Source of the DNA: Fastidiosipila sp.
Lineage (GTDB): Bacteria; Bacillota; Clostridia; Saccharofermentanales; DTU023
Assembly: GCA_012511175.1 (NCBI GenBank)
Contig: JAAZGO010000012.1
Coordinates: 1 to 40,342, forward strand
Reading direction: 5' to 3'
Length of the DNA: 40,342 bases
This document shows positions 1 to 8,568 of this stretch, one piece after another (the stretch's first letter is position 1; every line of letters begins with the position of its first letter). Both the position numbers and the translations under genes were made by a program. Below the pieces are notes generated by a model. The model searched no databases and had not been told where the DNA came from. It saw only the letters and a program-made list of their open reading frames with translations.

Positions 1-3000
1 CGTGCCCGACCAGCCGGTGAAAGCATAACCGGTCTTTAGCGGTGGATTCAGTTCAATCTCATCGCTCTCGACAGTGTAGCTTGAGGGGTTGTCGGCGGCC
101 CCCCCGTCCAGTTCATAGACAATTGAGAAGGAAACAGGCTGCCATACAGCGTAAAGCGTGATTGTGTCTCCATCAAGACCGGACAGGTCGATGACACTTT
201 CCTCGTCCAGGAAGCGGACCGGGCCTCCGGCCGTCAAGGACCAGCCGGTAAACAGATAGAAATTCCTGGTAAATCCGTTCTTTGTGAGCTCCTGTGCCTG
301 TCCGACGACATGGACACTGCTGGCGGTCGCGCCCCCCGTGGCACCATTGCCATCGTAGATCACGGTATAAACCGGGATTACCTCTTCAAGGACGGTAACC
401 ATGATGCCGGTAGCCAGGGGAATCCCGTAAGGATTGATGACACCCTCCGGCAGGACGAAGCTTCCATAGACATGGAAGGTCTGCGCATCCTTGTCATCGG
501 GATCGTAAGAACAGGAATCCAGGTCCCAGTTGACGGTCGCTTCGACCTGGCTGAACTGAGTGGCCAGGGTCCCCGTTTCGGGAAGGCCCAAAGCTTCAGC
601 CGTTTTGGCCGTGCCGTTGACCAGCCCGGTGATGGGTGTAAAAGAAAAGTGGCCGACCAGGATTTTTTCCGGCTCGCGGACCGAAAGGGTGTAGGTACAA
701 GTATCACTTCCCGCTGCGTTTTTAGCCTGGACGGTGAAAGTGAAATTTCCTCCCGAGACCGGTTTGCCGGCAAGAAGTCCGATTCTCGACAGGCTGAGCC
801 CAGCGGGAAGCGACCCTTCCGTCACCGACCAGCTGATGGGCGGATCGCCTGTCGCCGTCAAAATCTGGCTGTAATCCTCGTTCAAGTCCGCCTCGGGAAG
901 TGTCAGAATGGAGATGGCCGGGGCGATGAGGGGCGCTGCGTAGTCATAGCCGGCCTCACTCGGCCCTGTTGATAGTCCGTCCACATAGTTGACGCCATCG
1001 CCAAGGGCCGTGACGGAAAAGTGATAGATGCCGGTGCCCGTTTCCTCGATGGCCGGGAGAAAATCGTATTCGCGCCCTGCAGTGACATCGACCGGACCTC
1101 CCTGGGGGTCGCTGTCGCGGTAGAGCTGCAGGCGGTAGGCGGCCGCCCCGTCCACCGGCCCCCAGGACGCCAGGCCCGGAAAGGTCTCGTCCCAGGCCAG
1201 CATGGAAGCCATGCCAAGCACGGGCACCTGGTCGGGATCTTTGACTGAGAGGGTGTATAGTCTTTGTGTCGTGCTGTAGTTATTAGTGGCATAAACATAG
1301 AAATTTCCGCCCACTGCGCTTGAAGGCAGGCCGGTCAGTATGCCATCCTCGGACATGGAAAAAGAACTCCAAAGGCTGGATGGGGTGACGGGTTCAAAGG
1401 TAAAGATGCAAGGCCGCCTGCCGACCGCGGTAAAGGTACAGCTGAAGGGTTGATTTTTGACGGCCTGAACCACCGGGTTGTCGGGACTTGAAATCCAAGG
1501 ATCGCGGAAATAATTGGCGGGACTTTCGAGAGATACCGGACTGTCATGATAGGTTGCTCCGTCGCCCAGGGCCTGCACCTTGTAAGTGTAATTGGCATCG
1601 TTACCCGCATCGTGCAGGGCCTGATCCAGGTCGCAGCTTGCTTCGGATACCCGGATGACTTCACCTTGCTGGACGCCCTCATGGTAGAGCCAAATCTTGT
1701 AGCCGGACGCGCCTGCCACCGGATTCCAGACCGCCAGCCAAGGCACATCCTGGCCCCAGGCCAGGCCCTTGGGCGAGGCAAGCTGGATGTAACCCAGCTT
1801 CTCCAAGGTACCGGCCGTTTGGTGGTCACCGGTGGTGGTGATTGAGCCCGTATAGGTGCCGTCTGATGTGGCCGCGGCTGTCGTTTCCGTCCCAGACGGC
1901 AGATAGAGGCACAAAAGGCCGGAGCTGTCCGTTTTCATTCCGCTGCAGCCGTAGGGGTAGCCCGCGTCCTGCTGGAGGGCGGGCACACCGGTTTGAGCCG
2001 TCAAGCCCAGAAGGGTGACCCGGGTCAGATAGACCGGTTGATTGCCCTTGTCCGGGCCGTTGGTGGGGTTGGACTTATTGCCCGCGTAGTTGTTTCCGGT
2101 TCCGATGTCCTGTCCGCCGCCGCTACCCTGAGCTTTGATGCTGCCGCCCGTAATGATGACGCAGCAGTTGCTGCGATCCCTGCCGCAGCCAATTCCCGCG
2201 CCTCCTGATCCGCCGCTTGATAAAACGGTACCGCCCGTGATCCGGATCTGGCCGGAATCGCCCGAGTAGCCGCCGCCGATGCCCGCGGCATCCTGGCTGC
2301 CCGTGGCGGTCACCGTACCGCCGCTGATGGTGATCTGGTCGCCGCTGCCGTTTCGGCCACCGCCGATGCCGGCGCCGCCGCCCTTGCCGCTTGCCGTCAC
2401 CCCGCCCCCGCTGATAAGGATGGGGCCCACAGGCGTGCCGGAGCTGACGCCGACATAGGCGCCGCCGATGCCCGCGCCGTGATCCCCGCCCGTGGCGGCC
2501 ACCGTGCCGCCGCTGATGGTAATTTGGGAAGCAGAGCCCCGCTCCCAGGTATGGTTATGACGCCCGGGCCGATGCCCGGACAATAGGTACCGCCATAGGC
2601 GGTGACGATACCGCCGCTGATGGTGACCGGACCGCAGTTAAGGGCGGCGCTCGAGCCGCCGATGCCCGCACCATGCAGGGTGCTTGACGCCTCAATGGTT
2701 CCGCCCTTGATATGGATGGCACCGCTGCCGCTGTCGTAAGTCTCGTTGATATCGTCGAAGCCCCCGCCGATCCCCGCACCCGGCCCGGTCGCTTTCAGCG
2801 ATCCGCTCCCCTCGATGATCAGGGTCGATGCCGACAGGCAGGTGATCCCCGCCCCAAGGTTGTTTGAAAAACTGTTGGTCGTGCCCGCCGCCAGGATCAA
2901 CCTGACATGGGATGGATTGGCCATGTAAAAGGAGCTTCTGTCCCGGGCGCTGATGTTTACACCATTGAGGGCAATTTCGATGGGGTTGGACTGGCTTCCG

Positions 3001-3245
3001 CCGTCAACAATAATATTGTCCTGCGTGGTGGTGACGCCGGTTTTCATGGAAACGGTGTAACTGCCTGCGGCCGAAAATTTGAGTGTGTGGCTGCTGCTGT
3101 CGTAAGCATAGCCGGAGGTGCTGTCTGTTGTGACGACAAAATCGCCAACCGTTTGTGAATCCGCCCGGGCCGGCCGGGGTATCAGGGCGATGCCCAGCGC
3201 CGCCACAAACAATAAGCAAACCATGCGTTTCGCTTTCATACTCAT
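1..3245 (-). CDS. Secreted multi-domain surface protein, 3' end outside window, interrupted by a frameshift
   Basis: Starts at ATG 3245 behind an AAAGGTGG ribosome binding site. The first ~29 residues are a Sec signal peptide (basic start, hydrophobic core, predicted cut after PARA). Next comes a beta-rich N-terminal domain and a glycine-rich region with eight or nine GAGIGG-like units. Near 2545 the reading frame changes; below that point a single frame is open to base 1. That part encodes fibronectin-like segments ending in ALGDG, a putative-Ig (He_PIG-type) domain with SLPAGLSLS and GLLAGKP motifs, and at least two InlB/Listeria-Bacteroides-type repeats ending in FTGWS or LYAVW. Such proteins are usually exported and wall- or S-layer-attached; the attachment signal would lie beyond the window. 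Adhesion or glycan binding is inference. The frameshift could be a sequencing error, phase variation or decay. Confidence 0.8.
2090..2866 (-). repeat. Glycine-rich GAGIGG repeat region within the surface protein
   Basis: In the corrected frames, GAGIGG or near variants (GAGITC, GAGIGG, CPGIGP, GAGIGG, AAGIGG, GAGIGC, GQDIGT) recur about every 25-35 residues. They alternate with ITISGGTV-type strands, consistent with a parallel beta-helix or solenoid. The DNA is correspondingly rich in CCGCCGATGCC units on the plus strand, which makes the region prone to replication slippage or assembly error. Confidence 0.75.
2540..2556 (-). other. Frameshift point in the surface protein gene
   Basis: Read on the minus strand, the frame from the signal peptide gives CPGIGPGVITIPGSG and then low-complexity Ala/Pro/Arg sequence, the hallmark of a wrong frame. 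The neighbouring frame gives GSASQITISGGTVAATGG and continues the repeat pattern without a stop to the window edge. The switch falls in the stretch CCTGGGAGCGGGGC. Restoring one base, for example an extra G in either G run, would rejoin the two frames. Loss of one base in a homopolymer is the simplest reading. Confidence 0.8.
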
Positions 3246-3552
3246 GAATCTGCCACCTTTCCCGGCCTGCTTTCAAGCCGATTGTTATCCGTGTCTTTGG
3301 ACGAAAGGGCCGCTTGGGAATGATCTGCGATCAAAGGTGTATCTGTCTTCATTCGAAGACCGGCGGATTTTTCGAAACAGAAACATTCGGATGCTGCAAT
3401 CAGTTATCTATTTCCATGGTAGGGGCAAATCCGCCCTTGCGGAAGTGACTTTCTGGCATCAAAAAGTCACGATTTCCAGGTCAGACAGGCGGGAAACCGG
3501 AAGAAAAATGAAGACTTGGCCGCAATCCGCCAGATCGGCAAAATCGAATTTT
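3246..3552. other. 307-base intergenic region with inverted repeats
   Basis: No gene is supported here. It lies between the end of the regulator gene and the start of the surface protein gene, both on the minus strand, so it should hold the leader or promoter of the latter. I see GTCTTC-ATTC-GAAGAC at 3345-3360, an 8-base inverted repeat GTGACTTT/AAAGTCAC at 3445-3470, and TCCGC-CCTT-GCGGA at 3430-3443. These could be operator or hairpin elements. No convincing sigma-A promoter could be assigned. Confidence 0.5.
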
Positions 3553-4743
3553 CTATTTCAGCATCAGTACATGGGCGGCCAGTTCATCCCGGTTGGAGAT
3601 GCCGAGTTTTTCGTAAATTTCCAACATGATGTTTTTCAACCTGCCAAGAGAAATGTTGAATTGTCCGGCGATGACGGCGTAGGGAATACGGCGGGCAACC
3701 AGCTGGGCCAGGTGGTATTCCCGCAACGAAAGAATGGTGGTGATGTGGTCCTCGGTGAACTGGTTATGGAAGGAGATCCAATGCTTGACCGTCTCCTGCC
3801 ACTGGGCGGTCACGGTATCCAGGTACTGAGGGAACTCCAGGTTCAGGGCCTGTTCGATCAGGCCGCCAAAATCTGAAAGATGCTCGGCGAAAGGTGTGAT
3901 GAAACCATGCGGCAGGGTGATGCGCATGGTATTAAGGAGCAGGTGGCCAGCCTTGTCTGAATGTCCCAGGCAGTGGCAGGAAAGCGCGCAGATCAACTGC
4001 AGGTAAATTTCCGGAAAGCTGATCCCCTTCCCCCGCAGGCCGAAGGCCAGGACTGATTGGGCAACGGCCAGGGCCGCTGCGTACTGGCCGATATAGAGCA
4101 AATATTTGGCACGCATATAGAGCAAAAAAGAAGGGTTCATCTGGATCGGAAAGGCCTGGAAGTCGCCTTCCCGAAGCCAATCCGGGACCAAACCGGGGGC
4201 CGCGACGGCAACGGCCAGGCTGGTCAGCGCCAATTCCGCGACCAGGGCCAGTTCACTTCCCAGGTATGCCTCCCTGTAATGGATCAAGCTGGCCTCCAGT
4301 TCCCTGTAGGCGGAGTAATCCCCCAAACTGACCAGGGCGGCGATTCCAACCAAAGACGCCCGCAATCGGGCGGCCGGGTCCCCTTCGGTTGCCTGGTAAC
4401 AGCCATAAGCCGTGACAAAGTCACCCCTCAGGTAGGCGATTTCTGCCTTGTACTGCAGGGCGGCTCTTTCGTCTTTTACCCGGCCGAGAATGGAATCGGG
4501 ATCATTCCCCGGCATAGGCAGTGAAGTTGCTTCAATCAGGCGGATTAAATCGGAAGACAGCGCCTGATTCGTAAGGTCTCTTCTTCTGCGGGGATCGGAA
4601 GGTTTTTCAGCGTTTGCCGGGATCATCCAGGCAGGCCCGTATTTTTTGGCACCGGGAACCCGGCCTTTCGATAAAAGGCGTTGAACCTGTCTCAAAGAGA
4701 CTTGCCACTTCTCAGCTGCTTCCTTGCTTGAAATGTAGTCCAT
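3553..4743 (-). CDS. LuxR-type regulator with an extra N-terminal excisionase/MerR-like HTH
   Basis: 396 residues. Residues 1-42 (SSKEAAEKWQVSLRQVQRLL, then a wing ending AWMIP) match the HTH_17/excisionase pattern. The middle ~80-330 is helical and resembles TPR-type sensor regions. The C-terminus (~332-392; LSLREYHLAQLVA, FNISLGRLKNIMLEIYEKLG) matches a GerE/LuxR DNA-binding domain. Cytoplasmic transcription factor by family. ATG at 4743 follows an AGGTGAAGGA-like site and a good promoter. It lies directly upstream of, and on the same strand as, the surface protein gene, and divergent from the ABC transporter operon, so either is a plausible target; this is inference. No receiver domain is visible, so the signal is unknown. 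Confidence 0.8.
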   Translation of the reverse strand: MDYISSKEAAEKWQVSLRQVQRLLSKGRVPGAKKYGPAWMIPANAEKPSDPRRRRDLTNQALSSDLIRLIEATSLPMPGNDPDSILGRVKDERAALQYKAEIAYLRGDFVTAYGCYQATEGDPAARLRASLVGIAALVSLGDYSAYRELEASLIHYREAYLGSELALVAELALTSLAVAVAAPGLVPDWLREGDFQAFPIQMNPSFLLYMRAKYLLYIGQYAAALAVAQSVLAFGLRGKGISFPEIYLQLICALSCHCLGHSDKAGHLLLNTMRITLPHGFITPFAEHLSDFGGLIEQALNLEFPQYLDTVTAQWQETVKHWISFHNQFTEDHITTILSLREYHLAQLVARRIPYAVIAGQFNISLGRLKNIMLEIYEKLGISNRDELAAHVLMLK

Positions 4744-4776
4744 GTTCCTGGTTCCTTCACCTGGGTAGGGGAATTA

Positions 4777-4805
4777 ATTCTAGTCGTTTTGGCGACCTGT
4801 TGCAA
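4777..4805 (-). promoter_or_regulatory. Sigma-A-like promoter for the LuxR-type regulator
   Basis: On the minus strand TTGCAA (4805-4800) and TAGAAT (4782-4777) are separated by exactly 17 bases, ending about 34 bases before the start codon at 4743. Good match to the -35/-10 consensus in a divergent intergenic region. Confidence 0.65.
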
Positions 4806-4917
4806 TGGTCCTGCCCTGTTTCGCCGCTCAAAATTAGTTTTCCCGGAATTCATCTCAAGGCCATCTTTATAGGCTATCCTTTAACATGTTTCAGTAGGGA
4901 CATTGGAAGGAAAGATC

Positions 4918-6504
4918 ATGAGCCAAGACAAAGTGAAATTACCGGCAAAAAGACGAAAATGGTGGCCCTGGGTCCTTGTGGTCCTCCTGGCCGCCTTGGT
5001 GACCGCGGTCGCGGTTATTCCGCCAAGACGCCAAGTTCCCGGGGCCAATATCCGCCAGGCCACTCTCGAAAGAGGAAGCCTGACGGTGACGGTGATCGGC
5101 ACGGGACAACTGGGCTACGATGAGTCATCGGAAATTGAGGTTCCGGCGGGTCTTCTGGTCGATCATATTTACTTTGATGCCGGCGATCAGGCAGCCCGTG
5201 GCGATCTGATGGCCACCTTTGATTCCCTGTCTATCCGGCTTGCCATCGACCGGGTCCTGTCAGAGATTGATAACCTTGACCTGGCCATCGCCCGGACGCC
5301 GGCCGATACCAGGGTCGTCCGCTCCGTGCAGGCGGGCCGTGTCAAGGCTATCTACATCGATAAAAACGATGAGGCTGCCACAGCTTACGAGAAGCATGGG
5401 GCGGCCCTCCTCCTGTCACTGGATGGCCGGATGGCGGTGACCTTTGAAAGTCCGGCTGAGCTGGAAAGGGATGACAAGCTCGAGATTCTTTTATCCGACG
5501 GTAGAAGCAGGGAAGGGACAGTTGAAAAGAGAGACAGGGGTGTGTATTCCGTCACCTTGACCGATGACGGCCCGGAGCCGGGCGAACGGGTCACGGTCAG
5601 GACGAAAGAGGGTGAAGAGCTTGGACAGGGTGATCTTTACGTCCACCGCCCGCTCGCCATCATTGCGACTGAAGGAAAAGTCAAGCAAATTCACGTTTCC
5701 AATAACCAGAAGATTTCCGCCGGCAAGGCCCTTTTCACCTTGGAGGACCTGCCTGCCGGCCCGGCCTATGACCAATTGTTTGCCGACCGGGAGGAATGGG
5801 AGAAAAAACTCCGCGAGCTTCTGGAATTGGAAAAAACAGGTGAACTGCGGGCACCTTTTGATCTCTTTGTATTAGATACCCGCCTCAAAGAGGGTGAGAA
5901 GACGGGTGAAAAGGCGGATATGGCCAATCGCCTGCAGGAAGCGGAGTCAGTTTTCCCCGCTTTCACGGTGGCACCGACCGGCCGCTTCGCCCTGTCCATC
6001 AATATTGATGAGCTCGATGTCCTCTCGGTCAGGAAAGGCCAGCAGGCAGCCATCACCTTTGACGCCATCGAGAACCAGGTCTTTGTGGGAACCATCGACC
6101 GTGTGGCAGCCGCCGCCATTGAGGCGGGAGGAATTGCCAAATACCCGGCCAGGATCCTGATCGAAGCCGATCAGCGGATGCGTCCCGGCATGAGTGTGAC
6201 GGCCACCATTACCGTTGATGAAAAGAAAGACATTTTGCTTCTTCCTGTTACCGCCCTCCAGGAAAGCGGCGGCCGCATTTTTGTCTACACGGCAAAAGAT
6301 GAGAAAAGCGGCAGCCTCACAGGTGAGGTAGATCTTGAAACGGGCCTTTCCGACGGCGACAGGGTTGAGATTACCGGGGGTCTGAGGGAAGGTGAGACCG
6401 TCTTCTACAAGGTAACAACCACGGACAACCTCTTTCCCTTCAGTCCGCCGGGTCACCGGACGGGGAGAAACAGCCAGGCCGGTGAAGGGACAGCCGATGA
6501 ATAA
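4918..6504 (+). CDS. HlyD/MacA-like adaptor subunit of an ABC transporter
   Basis: 528 residues from ATG 4918, chosen over the in-frame TTG at 4903 because the GGAAGGAAAG ribosome binding site sits between them. A Lys/Arg-rich start is followed by one membrane segment (~residues 15-34, WWPWVLVVLLAALVTAVAVI) and then an extracytoplasmic region. Lipoyl/barrel-sandwich-like stretches (LLVDHIYFDAGDQAARGD; GKVKQIHVSNNQKISAG) and a C-terminal beta-barrel domain ending RMRPGMSVTATI follow, typical of membrane-fusion proteins. It is first of three overlapping genes and by family links the MacB-like permease to substrate outside the membrane, as YknX does in Bacillus. It has two sandwich-like blocks and little obvious coiled coil, unlike classical MacA. 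Substrate unknown. Confidence 0.85.
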   Translation: MSQDKVKLPAKRRKWWPWVLVVLLAALVTAVAVIPPRRQVPGANIRQATLERGSLTVTVIGTGQLGYDESSEIEVPAGLLVDHIYFDAGDQAARGDLMATFDSLSIRLAIDRVLSEIDNLDLAIARTPADTRVVRSVQAGRVKAIYIDKNDEAATAYEKHGAALLLSLDGRMAVTFESPAELERDDKLEILLSDGRSREGTVEKRDRGVYSVTLTDDGPEPGERVTVRTKEGEELGQGDLYVHRPLAIIATEGKVKQIHVSNNQKISAGKALFTLEDLPAGPAYDQLFADREEWEKKLRELLELEKTGELRAPFDLFVLDTRLKEGEKTGEKADMANRLQEAESVFPAFTVAPTGRFALSINIDELDVLSVRKGQQAAITFDAIENQVFVGTIDRVAAAAIEAGGIAKYPARILIEADQRMRPGMSVTATITVDEKKDILLLPVTALQESGGRIFVYTAKDEKSGSLTGEVDLETGLSDGDRVEITGGLREGETVFYKVTTTDNLFPFSPPGHRTGRNSQAGEGTADE

Positions 6505-7183
6505 ACTCATGATCGAACTTCATGACGTATCCAAGATCTACCAGGTTGGCGGTCAGGAGGTCCGGGCGCTTGACCAGGCCTCGCTGACGGTCCGGGAAGG
6601 GGAATTCGTCAGTATTGTCGGTCCCTCGGGCAGCGGCAAAACCACCATGATGAATATCATCGGCTGTCTGGATGTGGCGGACAGTGGCCAATACATCCTG
6701 GACGGCCTGCCCATTGACCGCTATTCCGACCGGGAACTGGCCGCAATCCGCAATCGCAAGATCGGATTTGTTTTCCAGGGGTTCAACCTGCTTTCCAGGC
6801 TGACTGCGGAGGCCAATGTGGAGTTGCCGCTGATTTATCAGCGGCTGGCCATGGGTGACCGCAAAAAGCTGGTCAATGAAGCCTTGCAGCGCGTCGACCT
6901 TTATGACAGACGCAAACACAAACCTCAAGAGCTGTCCGGCGGCCAGCAGCAGCGGGTTGCCATTGCCCGGGCCCTGGTGACCAGGCCCTCCCTCCTGCTG
7001 GCTGACGAACCGACAGGCAACCTTGACTCCAAGACAGGTGCCGAGATCATTGAATTATTCCATGAGCTGCACCAGTCAGGCAATACCATCCTGCTGATCA
7101 CCCACAATCCCGATATCGCAAAAACAGCAAGCCGCATGGTACATATTTTTGACGGCAAGGTCTACGAGGAGGCAAGGGCATGA
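6497..7183 (+). CDS. MacB/LolD-type ABC transporter ATP-binding protein
   Basis: 228 residues from ATG 6497, preferred over GTG 6482 because GAAGGGA lies six bases upstream of the ATG. All ABC ATPase motifs are intact: Walker A GPSGSGKT, signature LSGGQQQRVAIARAL, Walker B LLLADEPTGNLD and the switch histidine in LLITHN. It overlaps the adaptor gene by 8 bases and the permease by 4 (ATGA), so the three are almost certainly translated together. It energises the MacB-type permease at the inner face of the membrane. Confidence 0.95.
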   Translation: MNKLMIELHDVSKIYQVGGQEVRALDQASLTVREGEFVSIVGPSGSGKTTMMNIIGCLDVADSGQYILDGLPIDRYSDRELAAIRNRKIGFVFQGFNLLSRLTAEANVELPLIYQRLAMGDRKKLVNEALQRVDLYDRRKHKPQELSGGQQQRVAIARALVTRPSLLLADEPTGNLDSKTGAEIIELFHELHQSGNTILLITHNPDIAKTASRMVHIFDGKVYEEARA

Positions 7184-8361
7184 TCTTCCAATCCATCCGC
7201 ATGGCCTTTGACTCGATTACAGCCAACAAGATCCGTTCTTTTCTCACCATGCTGGGCATCATCATCGGGGTCATTGCCCTGGTCGTGCTGGTGTCCCTGG
7301 TCAGCAGCGCCTCCGACTCGGTCACGGAACAGGTCTCAACCCTGGGGACCGACCTTTTAACTACCATGGTCTTCGATGACAAGGGGCATCCACTGAAGCT
7401 GGCTGATCTTGACCAGCTCAAGTCCAACCCGGCCATCGGCCAGGCTGCCCCCCTGGTTCAAACCCTGGTTACCGCCCGGCACGGTTACACGGAGGAGCCG
7501 GCAACCCTCTATGGGACACTGCCTTCCTATGGGGAGATCCATCACTGGCAGATGCGGCAGGGCCGGTTTTTGAAGACAAGCGACATAGATAACAGTTCCT
7601 ACGTCGTCGTGCTCAGCCTTGAGGCGGCGGACAAGTTTTTTGGCCAGTCCGATCCCCTGAATGAAACCATGATGTTGAATGGCAGGCCATTCACGGTCGT
7701 GGGAGTCTTGGAGGAAGACACTTCCCTCATGAGCGTCATGACGACTTCTGTCAAGATCTACACGCCCTTCACGGTGCTGACCCGCATGTCCGGCGTGCGC
7801 GGGGGTATCTCCAATTTCATTGTCACGCCTTCCAACCCCAGAAGCATGGACGAGGCGGAGGAAGCCCTGACTTCCTTTTTGATGCGGCGCCTCAAGGAGG
7901 ATGACAGTGCCTTTTTCATCTTCAACCAGTCCAACCTGATGAGCGTGGTCGGAACGGTGACCGACATGCTGTCCTATTTGCTGGGCGGCATTGCCGCCAT
8001 TTCCCTCCTGGTCGGCGGCATCGGCATCATGAACATCATGCTGGTTTCAGTGACGGAACGGACCAAAGAGATCGGCATCCGCAAAGCTGTCGGCGCCGCC
8101 AGAGGCAGCATCCTCTTCCAGTTCCTGATCGAGGCCCTGGTGATCAGCCTCATGGGCTGCGCCATCGGTATTGTCTTATCCTTTGGCCTGCTCCGGGTTG
8201 CAACGCTGATTGCCGGGGGACTTATTGCTTTCCGTCTTTCGCTTGGGATCGTTTTAATCGCCATGGGCTTTGCGGTCATCATCGGCGTTCTTTTCGGCAT
8301 TTATCCTGCCTACAAGGCAGCCGGCAAACACCCCATCGAAGCCCTCAGATACGAAGGATAG
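7180..8361 (+). CDS. MacB/YknZ-type ABC transporter permease
   Basis: 393 residues. One N-terminal membrane helix (~19-45, FLTMLGIIIGVIALVVLVSL), a large extracytoplasmic MacB-type domain, then three C-terminal helices (~265-390) with the FtsX-family signature GGIGIMNIMLVSVTERTKEIGIRKAVGA. The start ATG overlaps the stop of the ATPase gene as ATGA. With its partners it forms a mechanotransmission-type ABC system; homologues export antimicrobial peptides, macrolides or toxins, but nothing here identifies the substrate. Last gene of the operon. Confidence 0.93.
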   Translation: MIFQSIRMAFDSITANKIRSFLTMLGIIIGVIALVVLVSLVSSASDSVTEQVSTLGTDLLTTMVFDDKGHPLKLADLDQLKSNPAIGQAAPLVQTLVTARHGYTEEPATLYGTLPSYGEIHHWQMRQGRFLKTSDIDNSSYVVVLSLEAADKFFGQSDPLNETMMLNGRPFTVVGVLEEDTSLMSVMTTSVKIYTPFTVLTRMSGVRGGISNFIVTPSNPRSMDEAEEALTSFLMRRLKEDDSAFFIFNQSNLMSVVGTVTDMLSYLLGGIAAISLLVGGIGIMNIMLVSVTERTKEIGIRKAVGAARGSILFQFLIEALVISLMGCAIGIVLSFGLLRVATLIAGGLIAFRLSLGIVLIAMGFAVIIGVLFGIYPAYKAAGKHPIEALRYEG

Positions 8362-8380
8362 TTCGCTCCCCAGCCGATTT

Positions 8381-8410
8381 TTGGGAAACCATTCAATTAT
8401 TTGCTATAAT
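8381..8410 (+). promoter_or_regulatory. Probable promoter of the opine dehydrogenase/B12 operon
   Basis: TTGGGA (8381-8386) and a perfect TATAAT (8405-8410) are spaced by 18 bases, 20 bases after the permease stop codon. Transcription would begin near 8417, giving a leader of about 150 nt before the ATG at 8569. Confidence 0.6.
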
Positions 8411-8456
8411 ATGAACCTGACGTAATTGTTTAACAGCCGCTCCACAGGCGAACCGG

Positions 8457-8488
8457 GGGCATGCGCACCGCATTTGCCCAGGTTTTTT
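8457..8488 (+). terminator. Intrinsic terminator-like hairpin in the leader of the opine dehydrogenase gene
   Basis: GGGC+ATGCG (8457-8465) pairs with CGCAT+GCCC (8469-8479) around a CAC loop, with a two-T bulge. AGG and six T follow (8483-8488). It lies about 40 nt downstream of the proposed start site and 80 nt upstream of the gene. It could either end the ABC transporter transcript or act as an attenuator for the downstream unit. No competing antiterminator hairpin was convincingly found. Confidence 0.6.
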
Positions 8489-8568
8489 AGCAATCTGACA
8501 AACTGATCCATCACTTTGATTCTTGCGGCCCGGGGGCGGTGCATCTTTTGCGAACAGGGGGAGTCCCT

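Noticed and set aside
310-972. 220-codon plus-strand open frame
   Set aside because: Lies antisense to the surface protein, whose He_PIG and InlB-type motifs are clear; composition is that of a shadow frame.
4918-8361. Bacteriocin or lantibiotic export locus
   Set aside because: No precursor peptide, modification enzyme or immunity gene is visible beside the transporter.
8411-8568. Cobalamin riboswitch upstream of the B12 operon
   Set aside because: I looked for the conserved boxes expected of a B12 riboswitch and saw none; the leader is also short for that class.
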